From positions 8,910,501-8,974,500 of the forward strand of contig NZ_JAUSUZ010000001.1 of the NCBI RefSeq assembly GCF_030813715.1: a DNA stretch of 64,000 nt. The letters run 5' to 3'. Below, piece by piece: positions 16,387 through 26,100 of this stretch. The position numbers were made by a program, and so were the translations under genes. Position 1 is the first letter of the stretch; each line of letters starts with the position of its first letter. The stretch is from Catenuloplanes indicus. GTDB lineage: Bacteria; Actinomycetota; Actinomycetes; Mycobacteriales; Micromonosporaceae. Below the pieces are notes generated by a model, which did no database searches, had not been told where the DNA came from, and worked only from the letters and a program-made list of their open reading frames with translations.

Positions 16387-16464
16387 GACGAACGGTGCTC
16401 CTTCGTAGGACGGACCCGCTGCGCGATCCCCGGCGGGAGGGTGTCACTCAGCGTGGAACTCACG

Positions 16465-16540
16465 CTAGAAGAAGGTCACCTAAAGTAAGATCATGCCTTC
16501 CCTAAATCTTCTTTATGCTCTTCTCCTGGCTCACCGCGTA
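16465..16540 (-). promoter_or_regulatory. AT-rich promoter region of the first LPMO gene with TTTAGG direct repeats
   Basis: The interval upstream of the 16386 start is markedly richer in A and T than its surroundings. On the coding strand TTTAGG occurs twice about 22 bp apart, and TTAGGGAAGGC resembles the left half of an IdeR/DmdR iron box (TTAGGTTAGGC) but the right half does not match. I report it as a probable promoter/operator area; the regulator is unknown. Confidence 0.35.
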
Positions 16541-16602
16541 CCCTCGGCGGGTTCGTGATCCGGCGGGTCCGGGCACCGCGCGGCGACGCCCGGACCGGCG
16601 GG

Positions 16603-17349
16603 TCAGACGCGGTCCCAGAGCGCCGGTACGTTCGGCGGCTCCCAGCCCGTGATGGCGGTGTGCGACTGCTTGCAGCGGTAGCTCAGCCCGCCGTAGGTCA
16701 CGGTCGCACCGGTCGCGTAACTGGTGCCGGCCGCCCAGGTGCCACCGGCAGGCGGCGGCGTGACCGGGGGCGGCGTCGGGGTCGCGGTCGGCCGGGGCGT
16801 CGGGGTGGGCGACGGTCCAGGGTTGCCGGTCCCGCCGCCGAACTGCAGGTCCACGCAGGCGTAGAACGCGTTCGGCGTGTCCGCGACGTTCCACACCGCG
16901 AGCACCCGCTGCCGCCCGCCGTAGCCGCCGAAGGTGACCGTGTGCCGCACGGTCGCGCCCGGCTGCGCGCCGCCGTCGTTGAACTCCGCGACCTTCGCCG
17001 AGCCGATGAAGTACTGCCAGGTGCTGGTGGCGTGCCGCGCGGTCAGCACCCAGTTGAACGTGACGCTGGAGCCGGCCGGTGTGGCCGGCCAGCCCTTCGA
17101 CTCGTCGTCCAGCTGCCGGAACCGGTCGACGCCGCCGCTGCACTGGGTGCGCCCCTTGGGCGCCTCGACGGACTGCGGCTCCCACTGGATGTCGCCGCAG
17201 TTGGCGACCGTCTTGCTGGCACAGAGCGCCTGCCGGCTCGGCGGCGAGGAGATGTAGCCGTGCGCGCTGGCCGGCGCCGCCGCGACGACCGTGGTGGCGA
17301 GGACGGACAGCGGGGTGAGCAGGGCCAGGGTGAGGAGATTCCTCCGCAT
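16603..17349 (-). CDS. Second secreted AA10 lytic polysaccharide monooxygenase with CBM5/12
   Basis: 248 residues, paralogue of the downstream LPMO. The signal peptide is cleaved after ASA before His30; His106 (TARHATS) completes the copper site. The AA10 domain (about 30-175) is followed by a Pro/Thr linker built of PTPTPRPTATPTPPP-type repeats and a CBM5/12 (about 205-245, SYATGATVTYGG and GWEPP). The linker differs completely from the Gln/Pro/Gly linker of its neighbour, while catalytic and binding modules are closely similar. GAAGGAG lies 8 nt before the ATG. It should act with chitinases, none of which is in the window. Confidence 0.92.
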   Translation of the reverse strand: MRRNLLTLALLTPLSVLATTVVAAAPASAHGYISSPPSRQALCASKTVANCGDIQWEPQSVEAPKGRTQCSGGVDRFRQLDDESKGWPATPAGSSVTFNWVLTARHATSTWQYFIGSAKVAEFNDGGAQPGATVRHTVTFGGYGGRQRVLAVWNVADTPNAFYACVDLQFGGGTGNPGPSPTPTPRPTATPTPPPVTPPPAGGTWAAGTSYATGATVTYGGLSYRCKQSHTAITGWEPPNVPALWDRV

Positions 17350-17487
17350 GTGACGGGCTCCTTCGGGTGGGGGTCCAGGGCCGCGGCCGATGCCTGCGCG
17401 CTGCTGCGATCCCCGCACAGCGCTGCGGCCCAACCGCCGGAACGCCCTCCACCAGGCGCCTGACGTGCCAGCCAGTCTACTGAAAAC

Positions 17488-17784
17488 CTAGTTAACAGTA
17501 AATGCCGAATCCGTCGAAGGCGGGCGCAGTGCGCGCTTCCGCCGAGCGGGTGCAGCGGGCCGCAGACCACCGGGGTGAAGTCGTCGCCGCCGGGCAGGAC
17601 GCGGTATCAGGGCAGTGGCCGCGACGGCGCGGATGCGGTCGCCGTCGTCGGCGTCGTGGCCGGTCGTGACCACGGCGCGCAGTGCCGATGCCACGAACGC
17701 GAGGCGGTCCGCCTCGCCGACGTCGTCGAGGTCGTGGACGAAGTTCGCCGTGATGTCGTGGTCGAAGATGTCGTCGCCGGTCAC
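17488..17784 (-). pseudogene. Frameshifted DUF4259-like gene
   Basis: The first 60 residues read IFDHDITANFVHDLDD and then a helix RLAFVASALRAVV, as in DUF4259 proteins, whose N-terminus normally carries WGxGxFDND. After ATALIP the frame degenerates into RPARRRRLHP, while another frame continues with the family-like LPGGDDFTPVVCGPLHPLG. A single indel near 17610 explains this. The usual MGTWG-type N-terminal segment is also missing. The gene is probably inactive. Its ATG overlaps the end of the AraC-type gene by 4 nt. Confidence 0.5.
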
Positions 17785-18692
17785 GGGCGGGTGCGCTTGG
17801 CGTACTGGGCCGGGGTCTCGGCGTAGTGGGCGCGGAAGGTGCGGATGAAGTGGCTGCTGTCGGCGAAGCGGAACCGGGCGGCGGCCTCCGAGACGGTGTG
17901 GCCGGCGGCCAGCGCGCGGCGGGCCTCCTCGAGCCGGCGGCGGCGGATGTAGGCGGCGGCCGGTTCGCCGGTGCCGGCGAAGGCACGGCTCAGCGTGCGG
18001 ACCGAGACGTGCAGTTCGCGGGCGAGCAGCGCGGGGGTCAGCTCGGCACGGGTGAGCAGCCGGTCGGCCAGGTCGCGGGCGGCGCGGGCCAGCGCGGGGG
18101 CCAGCGCCGGCTCGGTGGCGTCGGCGGCGCGGCGCAGGACGCCGCGGGTCAGTTCGACCAGCGCGTTGCGGGCGGCGCCGACACCGGCGTCGCTGAGGTC
18201 GTCGATCGTGTCGTGCAGCAGGGTGGCGTGGGCGAGCAGCAGCCGGACCTCGGCGGCGGCGGCGGAACCGGTGAGCGGCGCGTCGACGGGCAGGTCGCGC
18301 AGCTCGCCGAGCGGGATCGCGACCGAGTGGCCGGTGGTCTGCGGCGTGGTGTCAAAACCTTTCAAACCCGTCGACGGGTACGCCAGGAAGCCGCCGGGCC
18401 GCACCGGGAACGCGCCACGGTCGTAGTCGAGCGTCCAGACGCCGCGGCGCACCAGGTAGAGCCGCATCTCGGCGGGCTGGTGCGGGGCGACCGGGGTCCG
18501 TACCCCGGCGGTGGTGTGGAAGTCGGTGACGGTCACGTCGCCGGCGCGGGAGTCGCGGCCGTGCACGCGTGCGGCCGACCGGGTCACCGCGGGCAGCGGC
18601 GCGCAGCCGCTGATCCGGGTGAACCGCTCGTCGTGCGCGGGCGGGCCGGGGCGTGCGGTGTCGACCAGGACCGTGCCGCGCGGTGAGTTCAT
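17781..18692 (-). CDS. AraC-family transcriptional regulator
   Basis: 303 residues: N-terminal AraC-like ligand-binding region (about 40-190, with MRLYLVRRGVW and a YDRGAF segment) and a C-terminal double helix-turn-helix (about 205-300) with LARELHVSVRTLSRAF as first helix-turn-helix and EAAARFRFADSSHFIRTFRAHY as second. It lies head-to-head with an SDR oxidoreductase gene 122 bp away, the usual arrangement for a regulator controlling its divergent neighbour. The effector is unknown. Confidence 0.88.
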   Translation of the reverse strand: MNSPRGTVLVDTARPGPPAHDERFTRISGCAPLPAVTRSAARVHGRDSRAGDVTVTDFHTTAGVRTPVAPHQPAEMRLYLVRRGVWTLDYDRGAFPVRPGGFLAYPSTGLKGFDTTPQTTGHSVAIPLGELRDLPVDAPLTGSAAAAEVRLLLAHATLLHDTIDDLSDAGVGAARNALVELTRGVLRRAADATEPALAPALARAARDLADRLLTRAELTPALLARELHVSVRTLSRAFAGTGEPAAAYIRRRRLEEARRALAAGHTVSEAAARFRFADSSHFIRTFRAHYAETPAQYAKRTRP

Positions 18693-18814
18693 CCACCCAT
18701 GGAAGCACGCTGTCCCGGACGTTCCATTCGGCGGCCGCCGCGTTCAAGCCGCGGGGCCCGGGCGGCGCCTAGCTTTGCCCGCACAGCAACGGCGTACGAG
18801 AGTGGGAACACGAC

Positions 18815-19669
18815 ATGGGTGACACGAGAGTGGTGCTGGTGACCGGCGCGGGCACCGGCTTCGGGCGGCTGGCCGTGGAGGCGCTGGCGGCGCGCGGGCA
18901 CACGGTCTTCGCCGCGATGCGCGACGTCGAGGGCCGCAACCGGCCGGCCGCGGAGAAGCTGGCGGCCGTCGCGCGCGTGATCGAGCTGGACGTGACCGAC
19001 CAGGACGCGGCGACGCGCGCGGTCGAGACGGTCGTCGGCACCGCCGGCCGTCTGGACGTGGTGATCAACAACGCCGGGCAGGTCTTCGCCGGGCCGGTCG
19101 AGGCGTACACGGCGGAGGAGGTGCTGCGGCAGCTGGACGTGAACGTGCTCGGCGCGCTGCGGGTGAACCGGGCCGCGCTCCCGCACCTGCGCGTGCGGGG
19201 CCGCGGCCTGCTGATCCAGGTCAGCTCCACGTCCGACCGGGTGACCGTGCCGTTCACCGGCCTGTACAGCGCCAGCAAGGCCGCACTGGCCAGCCTGACC
19301 GAGGCCTGGCGGTACGAACTGGCCGGCTCCGGCGTCGAGTCGGTGAGCCTGGAGGCCGCGCCGCACACCACCGAGCTCGGCGCGAAGGGCACGATGCCCG
19401 CGGACGCGGCGCGGCTGGAGCCGTACCTGCCGGCGCTCGGCGCGTTCATGACCGACCTGATCACACGTCAGCAGGAGCAGGACGGCGACCCCCAGCCGGT
19501 CGCGGACGCGCTGGTCCGGCTGGTCGAGGCCGCGGACGGCACCCGGCCGCACCGGACCGTGGTCGGCCCGGCCGTGCAGGTCGCGGCGCTGGACGACCTC
19601 AACCGCGCGGCGGCCGAGGCGGCCCGGATCGTCGGCGCGGACATGGGAATCGCGGCCCACATGCGCTGA
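18815..19669 (+). CDS. Short-chain dehydrogenase/reductase
   Basis: 284 residues of classical SDR type: TGAGTGFG cofactor loop (10-17), NNAG (85-88), catalytic Ser at about 138, Tyr151 and Lys155 in YSASK. There is no basic residue right after the glycine motif, but R36 in AMRD suggests NADP(H) preference. It acts on an unknown carbonyl or alcohol in the cytoplasm. The divergent AraC-type regulator probably controls it. A 15-bp direct repeat (GGCGGAGCCGCGCGG, twice, 19741-19772 area) follows the gene before the convergent acyltransferase. Confidence 0.9.
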   Translation: MGDTRVVLVTGAGTGFGRLAVEALAARGHTVFAAMRDVEGRNRPAAEKLAAVARVIELDVTDQDAATRAVETVVGTAGRLDVVINNAGQVFAGPVEAYTAEEVLRQLDVNVLGALRVNRAALPHLRVRGRGLLIQVSSTSDRVTVPFTGLYSASKAALASLTEAWRYELAGSGVESVSLEAAPHTTELGAKGTMPADAARLEPYLPALGAFMTDLITRQQEQDGDPQPVADALVRLVEAADGTRPHRTVVGPAVQVAALDDLNRAAAEAARIVGADMGIAAHMR

Positions 19670-19851
19670 CCGGGCTCAGGCCGGAACCGGTGAGCAGCGA
19701 CGCCGGCTCCGCAGGCCGTCGAGGTCGATCAACGGCCCTGGCGGAGCCGCGCGGCCGGCGGAGCCGCGCGGTCCCGGGTGACGGCACCGGCCCGGCGCAT
19801 GATCTGCTCGGTCGGCCTGATCGGCCACGTCGAATCCGCCGCTCCCCGCCG

Positions 19852-21585
19852 CTACTGCCAGCGACGTTCGCCCGGCGTCTCGTCCGCCGGCGGCTGATAC
19901 GGTCGGCCGTAGCCGGGCTGCCGGTACGGGTCCGCGCCGGGCTGCTGATACGGATCCTGCTGATCCGCGCCGGGCCGCGGCCGGTACCCGTCCACCGGCT
20001 GATGCTGCGCATCCCCGGCGGCCGGCCGATAAGCGGCACCGTCGGATCCTTGATAGGCCGCGCCCCCGGCGGGTGGCTGGTTGGAGCCGCCCCCGGCGGG
20101 TGGCTGGTAGGAGCCGCCCCCGGCGGGTGGCTGGTAGGAGCCGCCGCCAGCGGGCGCCTGGTGAGTGCCGCCGCCGGTGGGCTGCGGACGGGCGGTGCCA
20201 CCGAACGGCTCCGGATAGGCAGCGCTCCCGGACGGTCCCGGGTAGGCCCGGCCGCCGGTGGCGGGCTGATATGCGGCGCCGTCGGCAGGCGGCGTGGCTC
20301 CCGCCGCCTGCCGGCGAGCGGTGCCGACACCCGGCTGCGGGAAGGCGGTGCCGCCGGGCGGCGCCTGCGGCTCCGGCGCGGCCGGCCGGCCCGGCGGGGT
20401 CGGCTGGGGTACGTGCACCACGCCGCGCGCCGTGTCCGGCTTGGCCGCGCCGGATATGGCGGGCTCCTCGTCCGGCTTGCCGGACCGCCCGCCGCGCGGC
20501 GTGACCAGGCCGAAGCGCGCCGCCAGCTTCGTCAGCCCGCGCTTCATCGCCTTCGCGCCGGGGCGCTCGACGTACCGGTGGATCAGCCAGGCGACGCTGC
20601 ACATCAGCAGCGGCACGATCAGCAGCAGGACCCAGCGGTTGACGTAGTCGTCGAGGCGGTTCCAGAGCACGACGCCGACCCGGTCGTGGATCAGGTAGAG
20701 CGGGTAGGTGAGGCTGCCCGCGACCGCGAACCAGGGCCGGCCGACACCGCGCGTGACGCGCAGCGCGACCAGCGTCATCACCACGAAGACCAGCAGCACG
20801 ACGGTGACCACGACCGCGGTGTGGAACTCCGCCTGGTACCGCTCGCCGACCGCGTTCTTGAAGTCGATCGACCGGACGACCGCGATCACGGCCGACACCG
20901 CGAGCAGTGCGAACGGCTGCCACGTCCGGCCGAACCGGTAGAGCAGGCTGAGCGCCATGCCGGCGATGAAATACTGCGACCACTCCGGCTGGAAGATCAG
21001 CGTGGCGACGGTCTGGACCGGGCCGGGCAGCACGTTCGCGGCGAGCAGCAGTGAGATCGCGGTCCAGCCCCAGAGGAAGACCAGCACCCGGTTCTTCGTG
21101 ATGCCGATCATCGTGAAGATCAGGATCATCACGTAGAAGCGCATCTCGGCCCAGAGCGTCCAGTAGACGACGTCCACGTTCGGGATGTTGACCAGCGAGT
21201 TGAACATGGTCAGGTTCGCCGCGTACTGCACGACGCTGATCGGGAACTGGTCGGCGCCGATCGTGGCCAGCACGATCGCGGTGATGGTCAGCGCCACCCA
21301 GTACGCCGGGTAGAGGCGCACCACGCGGGAGATGACGAACTCGGCCGGGCGGCGGCCCATCGCGCTGAGCAGGATGACGAAGCCGCTGATCGTGAAGAAC
21401 AGGTCGACGCCGAGGTAACCGTACTGGAACAGGCCACCGAGCTCCGGGTAGCCGGTGCCGGTGTGCGGTTCGGGGCCGGCCGCGTTCGCCCACGCGTAGT
21501 GGTAGAACATGACGGCGACCGCGGCGAAGATGCGCAGCCCGTCCAGCTCGTACAAGCGGTCGCGCTCGGCGGACTGCTCGGTCAC
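19852..21585 (-). CDS. Membrane acyltransferase (acyltransferase 3 family) with long repetitive cytoplasmic tail
   Basis: 577 residues. Residues 1-360 form the acyltransferase-3 domain with about ten membrane helices; LYELDGLRIFAAVAVMFYHY carries the conserved catalytic His, and FFTISGFVI is typical. Members O-acylate sugars, exopolysaccharide or antibiotics. The last 200 residues are a low-complexity Pro/Gly/Gln/Tyr tail with near-identical QPPAGGGSY repeats (DNA about 20070-20160) and no predicted fold. Such tails occur in cell-envelope proteins as disordered linkers. The gene is convergent to the SDR. Confidence 0.87.
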   Translation of the reverse strand: MTEQSAERDRLYELDGLRIFAAVAVMFYHYAWANAAGPEPHTGTGYPELGGLFQYGYLGVDLFFTISGFVILLSAMGRRPAEFVISRVVRLYPAYWVALTITAIVLATIGADQFPISVVQYAANLTMFNSLVNIPNVDVVYWTLWAEMRFYVMILIFTMIGITKNRVLVFLWGWTAISLLLAANVLPGPVQTVATLIFQPEWSQYFIAGMALSLLYRFGRTWQPFALLAVSAVIAVVRSIDFKNAVGERYQAEFHTAVVVTVVLLVFVVMTLVALRVTRGVGRPWFAVAGSLTYPLYLIHDRVGVVLWNRLDDYVNRWVLLLIVPLLMCSVAWLIHRYVERPGAKAMKRGLTKLAARFGLVTPRGGRSGKPDEEPAISGAAKPDTARGVVHVPQPTPPGRPAAPEPQAPPGGTAFPQPGVGTARRQAAGATPPADGAAYQPATGGRAYPGPSGSAAYPEPFGGTARPQPTGGGTHQAPAGGGSYQPPAGGGSYQPPAGGGSNQPPAGGAAYQGSDGAAYRPAAGDAQHQPVDGYRPRPGADQQDPYQQPGADPYRQPGYGRPYQPPADETPGERRWQ

Positions 21586-21713
21586 GGCGACTCCCCTTCA
21601 GGCTTCGTCGGCTGAGGGCGCAGGACACCCGGCAGAACGAGGAACGGACGATGGGGCAGCGTACCGGAGTCGCCCGCGTCGCTGGGAACGTGCTGAACAC
21701 CCGACAGTTGCCG

Positions 21714-22529
21714 TCAGCGGGCGAATCGTGCGGTGAACGCGGCCCGGATGGGTGCGTCGCCGCGGTCCAGCACAGCGAGAACCACCCGGTCGAAGCGGCC
21801 CGGGAGCGCGTCGAGCGCGGTCGCGAACGCGTCCGCCACCGCGGCCGGGTCGTTGCGGAAGACACCGCAGCCCCACGCGCCGAGCACGAGCCGTCGCTCA
21901 CCGTGCGCGGCCGCGACCTCGAGGACGCGGCGGGCGCGCGCCGCCAGCACCGCGTCGACCCGGGGGAGCGACGCGGGCTGGTTGCGGGCGATCGCACCGC
22001 GGTTCGGGGCGGCCGCGGTCAGCATCGACACCGGGTGCGGTGCGTCCAGGAAGCGGCCCTTGTCGTCCCGGAAGACCGGTACGGCCGGCGAGTAGATCAC
22101 CCGATCGCTGTACAGCAGGTCGCCCTGCTCGCGGTGGAAGTCGTAGAACCCGGGCACGGCGGTGAGGCAGGGGAACAGCGCGCTCGCGCGGGCGACGCTC
22201 TCCTCCTGTGCCTGCGCGCCGGTGCGGAACCCGCCGCCGGGGTTCTTCGCGGACGCGAACACCAGCGCCGCGACCGGCCCGTCCGCCGCGAGCCGCCGCG
22301 CGGCCCACAGCGTGCTCTCCGCGGTGACCTCGACGCCGGCCGCGGCGTCACCGGCCGCGCCGGCGGGTGCGGCGGGAAGAGCGGCGTCCGGCAGGTGCAG
22401 CACGGTGCCGGCGACCGCGGCGTCGACGAGCGGGGCCAGTGGCACGGTCGCGCCGGACGGGGCGGTGTATGCGCCGGCGTCGAGCGCGGCAAGGGTGGAG
22501 CGGGCGATTTCTCGCAGTCGGGCACTCAC
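21714..22529 (-). CDS. TIGR02452/microbial-type PARG macrodomain protein
   Basis: 271 residues from a GTG start. The signature KNPGGGFRTGAQAQEES places GGG at 98-100 and the catalytic Glu pair at 109-110, the motif of bacterial poly(ADP-ribose) glycohydrolases. The N-terminal VTAESTLWAARRL and C-terminal GAWGCGVFRNDP also fit. It should remove ADP-ribose from modified proteins or nucleic acids in the cytoplasm, as part of damage repair or defence against ADP-ribosylating toxins. No ADP-ribosyltransferase is in the window. The start has only a weak ribosome binding site. Confidence 0.87.
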   Translation of the reverse strand: MSARLREIARSTLAALDAGAYTAPSGATVPLAPLVDAAVAGTVLHLPDAALPAAPAGAAGDAAAGVEVTAESTLWAARRLAADGPVAALVFASAKNPGGGFRTGAQAQEESVARASALFPCLTAVPGFYDFHREQGDLLYSDRVIYSPAVPVFRDDKGRFLDAPHPVSMLTAAAPNRGAIARNQPASLPRVDAVLAARARRVLEVAAAHGERRLVLGAWGCGVFRNDPAAVADAFATALDALPGRFDRVVLAVLDRGDAPIRAAFTARFAR

Positions 22530-22638
22530 GGAACCCGATTCTGGGGCCAATGTGCTGATCTTGAACAGCGAATATCCCGGTCGGCCGCGCGCCGTTGTAC
22601 CTACGAAGGAATTGAACGGACAAAAAGGAGTCACCGAT

Positions 22639-23019
22639 ATGATCCGCCGGATCCTCGGCGTGCTGACCGCCGTGGTCGTCGCCGTCACGCTCGCGCCCGC
22701 CGCCGCCCAGGCCGCGCCGAACCCGTACTCGCCCGCGAAGCTGTGCGGCGCCGGATACACGGTGAAGCGGCAGGCGAAGGTCGCGGACGCGGTCGTCTAC
22801 CAGCTGACCAGCGGCCACTGGCAGTGCGTGGTCACGATCAAGACCGCCCGGATCGGCAAGGCGTCGTACGTGGGTGCGGGCCTGCTGGTGCGCGGCGGCC
22901 GCGGCTGGGCGCTGGACGACGGCACCTACCGCTACTACGCCGGGCCGGTGAAGCAGAAGGGCGCGTGCGCGAGCGTGCGCGGGCTCAGCGGCACCTCCGC
23001 GGTGTCGTTCAGCTGCTGA
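22639..23019 (+). CDS. Small secreted protein with four cysteines, function unknown
   Basis: 126 residues with a clear signal peptide (cleavage after AQA at about residue 25) and an AAGGAG ribosome binding site. The mature part of about 100 residues is beta-rich and has four cysteines (KLCGAG, WQCVV, GACAS and the C-terminal FSC), likely two disulfides. This size and spacing is common among unassigned actinomycete secreted proteins. It is divergent from the PARG-like gene and followed by a hairpin. Confidence 0.75.
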   Translation: MIRRILGVLTAVVVAVTLAPAAAQAAPNPYSPAKLCGAGYTVKRQAKVADAVVYQLTSGHWQCVVTIKTARIGKASYVGAGLLVRGGRGWALDDGTYRYYAGPVKQKGACASVRGLSGTSAVSFSC

Positions 23020-23036
23020 TCCCCGACCGTGGCAGC

Positions 23037-23069
23037 GCGGCCGCCTCGCACGATGCGCGGGGCGGCCGC
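23037..23069 (+). terminator. Hairpin after the small secreted protein gene
   Basis: GCGGCCGCC (23037-23045) pairs with GGCGGCCGC (23061-23069) across a 15-nt loop, just downstream of the stop at 23019. Confidence 0.55.
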
Positions 23070-23091
23070 ATCCGTACCCCATGATCGGAAT

Positions 23092-23116
23092 TTTTGTTAA
23101 GGGACCTTTACATATC
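23092..23116 (+). promoter_or_regulatory. AT-rich promoter area of the GH92 gene with a near-palindrome
   Basis: An unusually AT-rich stretch about 60 bp before the GH92 start contains the near-palindrome TTAAGGGACCTTTA (23097-23110). It looks like an operator or promoter core; no correctly spaced -35/-10 pair could be assigned. Confidence 0.35.
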
Positions 23117-23169
23117 AGTGACCGGCGATCGAAGATGGCGGGCGGGTCATCATCGTCGATGGAGGTCTC

Positions 23170-26100
23170 ATGCGTCGTCTGCCCGTCGCCGCCACAATGG
23201 CATCGGTACTGGTCGGAGGGCTGGTGATGATCCCGGCACCGGTGTCGGCGGCTCCGGCGCCCCGGTTCGCCAGCTCGTTCGAGAGCGGGGATCCGCCGCC
23301 GGCCTGGGTGGACACGGCGGAACGCGTGTCCGGCGTGGACGGCCGGCTGAACCCGGGGCTGCCGGGCTCGGTCGCGGGCCGGGTCACCGCGATCACCGCG
23401 TCCGGGGAGAACACCGGGGGCGGCGAGGTCAAGGAGAACCTGAACGACGCGGACCCGGACACGAAGTGGCTGGTCTTCACCGCGACCGGCTGGGCCGCCT
23501 ACCGGCTGGACGCGCCGGTCCGGGTGGTGAGATACGCGCTGACCGCGGCGAACGACGCGCCGGAGCGCGACCCGAAGGACTGGCGCCTGGAGGGCTCGAA
23601 CGATGGCAGCGCGTGGACCACGGTGGACACCCGGACCGGGCAGAACCTGGGCGCGCGCGGCAACACCAGCACGTTCGACGTGGCCACGCCGGGGGAGTGG
23701 AGCCACTACCGGCTGAGCGTGACCGCGAACGGCGGCGTGAACCTGATCCAGCTGGCCGACCTGCAGCTGTCCGACGGTGACGAGACGCCGCAGCCACCGG
23801 CGCCGGTGCGCAGCGCGATCGGCGACGGGCCGGGTAACGCGCCGGCCGCGAAGGCACGGGCCGGCTTCACCGGCGTCAAGGCGCTGGAGTTCGCCGGGCG
23901 GCACGCGGTGGACGGGCGCGGCTACACGTACAACAAGATCTACGACGTGAACCTGCGGGTGCACCGGGACACCGAGCTGTCCTACCTGGTGTTCCCGGAG
24001 TTCACCCGCGGTGACATGAGCTATCCGGCCACGTACACCGCGGTGGATCTGGCGTTCACCGACGGCACGTTCCTGAGCGGGCTCGCGGCGAAGGATCAGC
24101 ACGGGACCGTGGTCAGCCCGGCGGCGCAGGGCGCGGCGAAGACGCTCTCCGCGAACCAGTGGAACAAGATCATCACCCGGATCGGGGACGTGGCCCGCGG
24201 CAAGACGATCGACCGCATCCTGGTCGCCTACGACAAGCCGGCCGGGCCGGCCAGCCCGTGGCGTGCCTGGTTCGACGACATCAGCATCGCGGACACGCCG
24301 GTCGAGAAACCTTCGAAGAGCCTCGCCGGGTACGTGGAGACGCGGCGCGGCACGCACTCCAGCGGCGCGTTCTCCCGCGGCAACAACATCCCCGCGACCG
24401 CGGTGCCGCACGGCTTCAACTTCTGGACGCCGGTGACCAACGCGGGCACGCTGAGCTGGCTGTACGAGTACCACAAGGCCAACGACGCGCAGAACCGGCC
24501 GGCGCTGCAGGCGCTGGCGGTCAGTCACGAGCCGAGCCCGTGGATGGCGGACCGGCAGACGTTCCAGTTCATGCCGCAGGACGGCACCGGCGTGCCGGAC
24601 GCGAGCCGGACCGGGCGGGCGCTGACCTTCCGGCACGACAACGAGGTGGCGAAGCCGCACTACTACGGCGTCACGTTCGACAGCGGGCTGAAGGCGGAGA
24701 TCGCACCGGCCGACCACGCGGCGGTGCTGCGGTTCACGTTCACCGGCGACGGCGGCAGCATCGTCCTCGACAACGTGGACGCGAACTCGGGCCTGACCAT
24801 CGACGCGGCAACCGGCACGATCACCGGCTGGTCGGACGTGCGCAGCGGCCTGTCCAACGGCGCGACGCGGATGTTCCTCTACGGCACGCTGGACGCGCCG
24901 GTGACCGCGAGCGGCATGCTGCCGAACGGCAACCGCCCCTCGACCGGGTACGTGACGGTCGGCGCGAGGACCGTGAACCTGCGCGTGGCCACCTCGCTGA
25001 TCAGCGTGGCGCAGGCCCGGCACAACCTCGGCCTGGAGGTCGCCGCGAACGACACCGTCGAGTCGGTGCGGGCCCGGGCCGAGGCGGCATGGAACACGAA
25101 GCTGAGGACCGTGGAGGTGGAGGGCGCGAGCCGCGACCAGCTGGTCACGCTCTACTCCAACCTGTACCGGCTGTTCCTCTACCCGAACTCGGCGTTCGAG
25201 AACACCGGCACGGCCGCGGCACCGGTCTACCGGCACGCGGTGCAGTCGTCGGTGTCGACGCCGCCGAGCACGCCGACCGAGACCGGGGCGGAGGTCAAAC
25301 CCGGCAAGGTGTACGTCAACAACGGCTTCTGGGACACCTACCGCACCACCTGGCCCGCGTACTCGCTGCTCACACCCACGACGGCGGGCGAGATGGCGGA
25401 CGGGTTCGTGCAGCAGTACCGGGACGGCGGCTGGATCTCCCGCTGGTCGTCGCCGGGCTACGCGAACCTGATGGTCGGCACCAGCTCGGACGTCGCGTTC
25501 GCGGACGCGTACCTCAAGGGGGTCAAGGGCTTCGATCTCGAGGAGGCCTACGCGGCGGCGGTGAAGAACGCGTCGGTCACACCCCCGAACGACAACGTCG
25601 GGCGCAAGGGCATGCGGACGTCGATCTTCAAGGGCTACACGCCGTCGGACGTGACCGGTGAGGCGTTCTCCTGGGCGATGGACGGTTACATCAACGACTT
25701 CGGCATCGCGAACATGGCGTCCGCGCTCGCCTCGCGCGGCGGCCCCGACGCCGCCCGGTACCGGGAGGAGGCGGAGCACTACCGGCAGCGGGCGCTCGGG
25801 TACGTCAACCTGTTCGACCCGTCCGTGGACTTCTTCCAGGGCCGGAACTCGGCCGGTCAGTGGCGGTGGACGCCGGAGCAGTACGACCCGGAGGTGTGGG
25901 GCTACGACTACACCGAGACGAACGGGTGGAACATGGCGTTCCACGTGCCGCAGGACGGGCAGGGCCTGGCCAACCTCTACGGCGGCCGGGACGCGCTCGC
26001 GGCCAAGCTGGACGCGTTCTTCGCCGACCCGGAGGAAGGGCTCAAGGGCGGCTCGTACGGTGGCGTCATCCACGAGATGACCGAGGCGCGGGACGTGCGG

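Noticed and set aside
16480-16500. IdeR/DmdR iron box upstream of the first LPMO gene
   Set aside because: Only the left half (TTAGG..AGGC) matches; the right half does not, and LPMOs are not typical iron-regulated genes.
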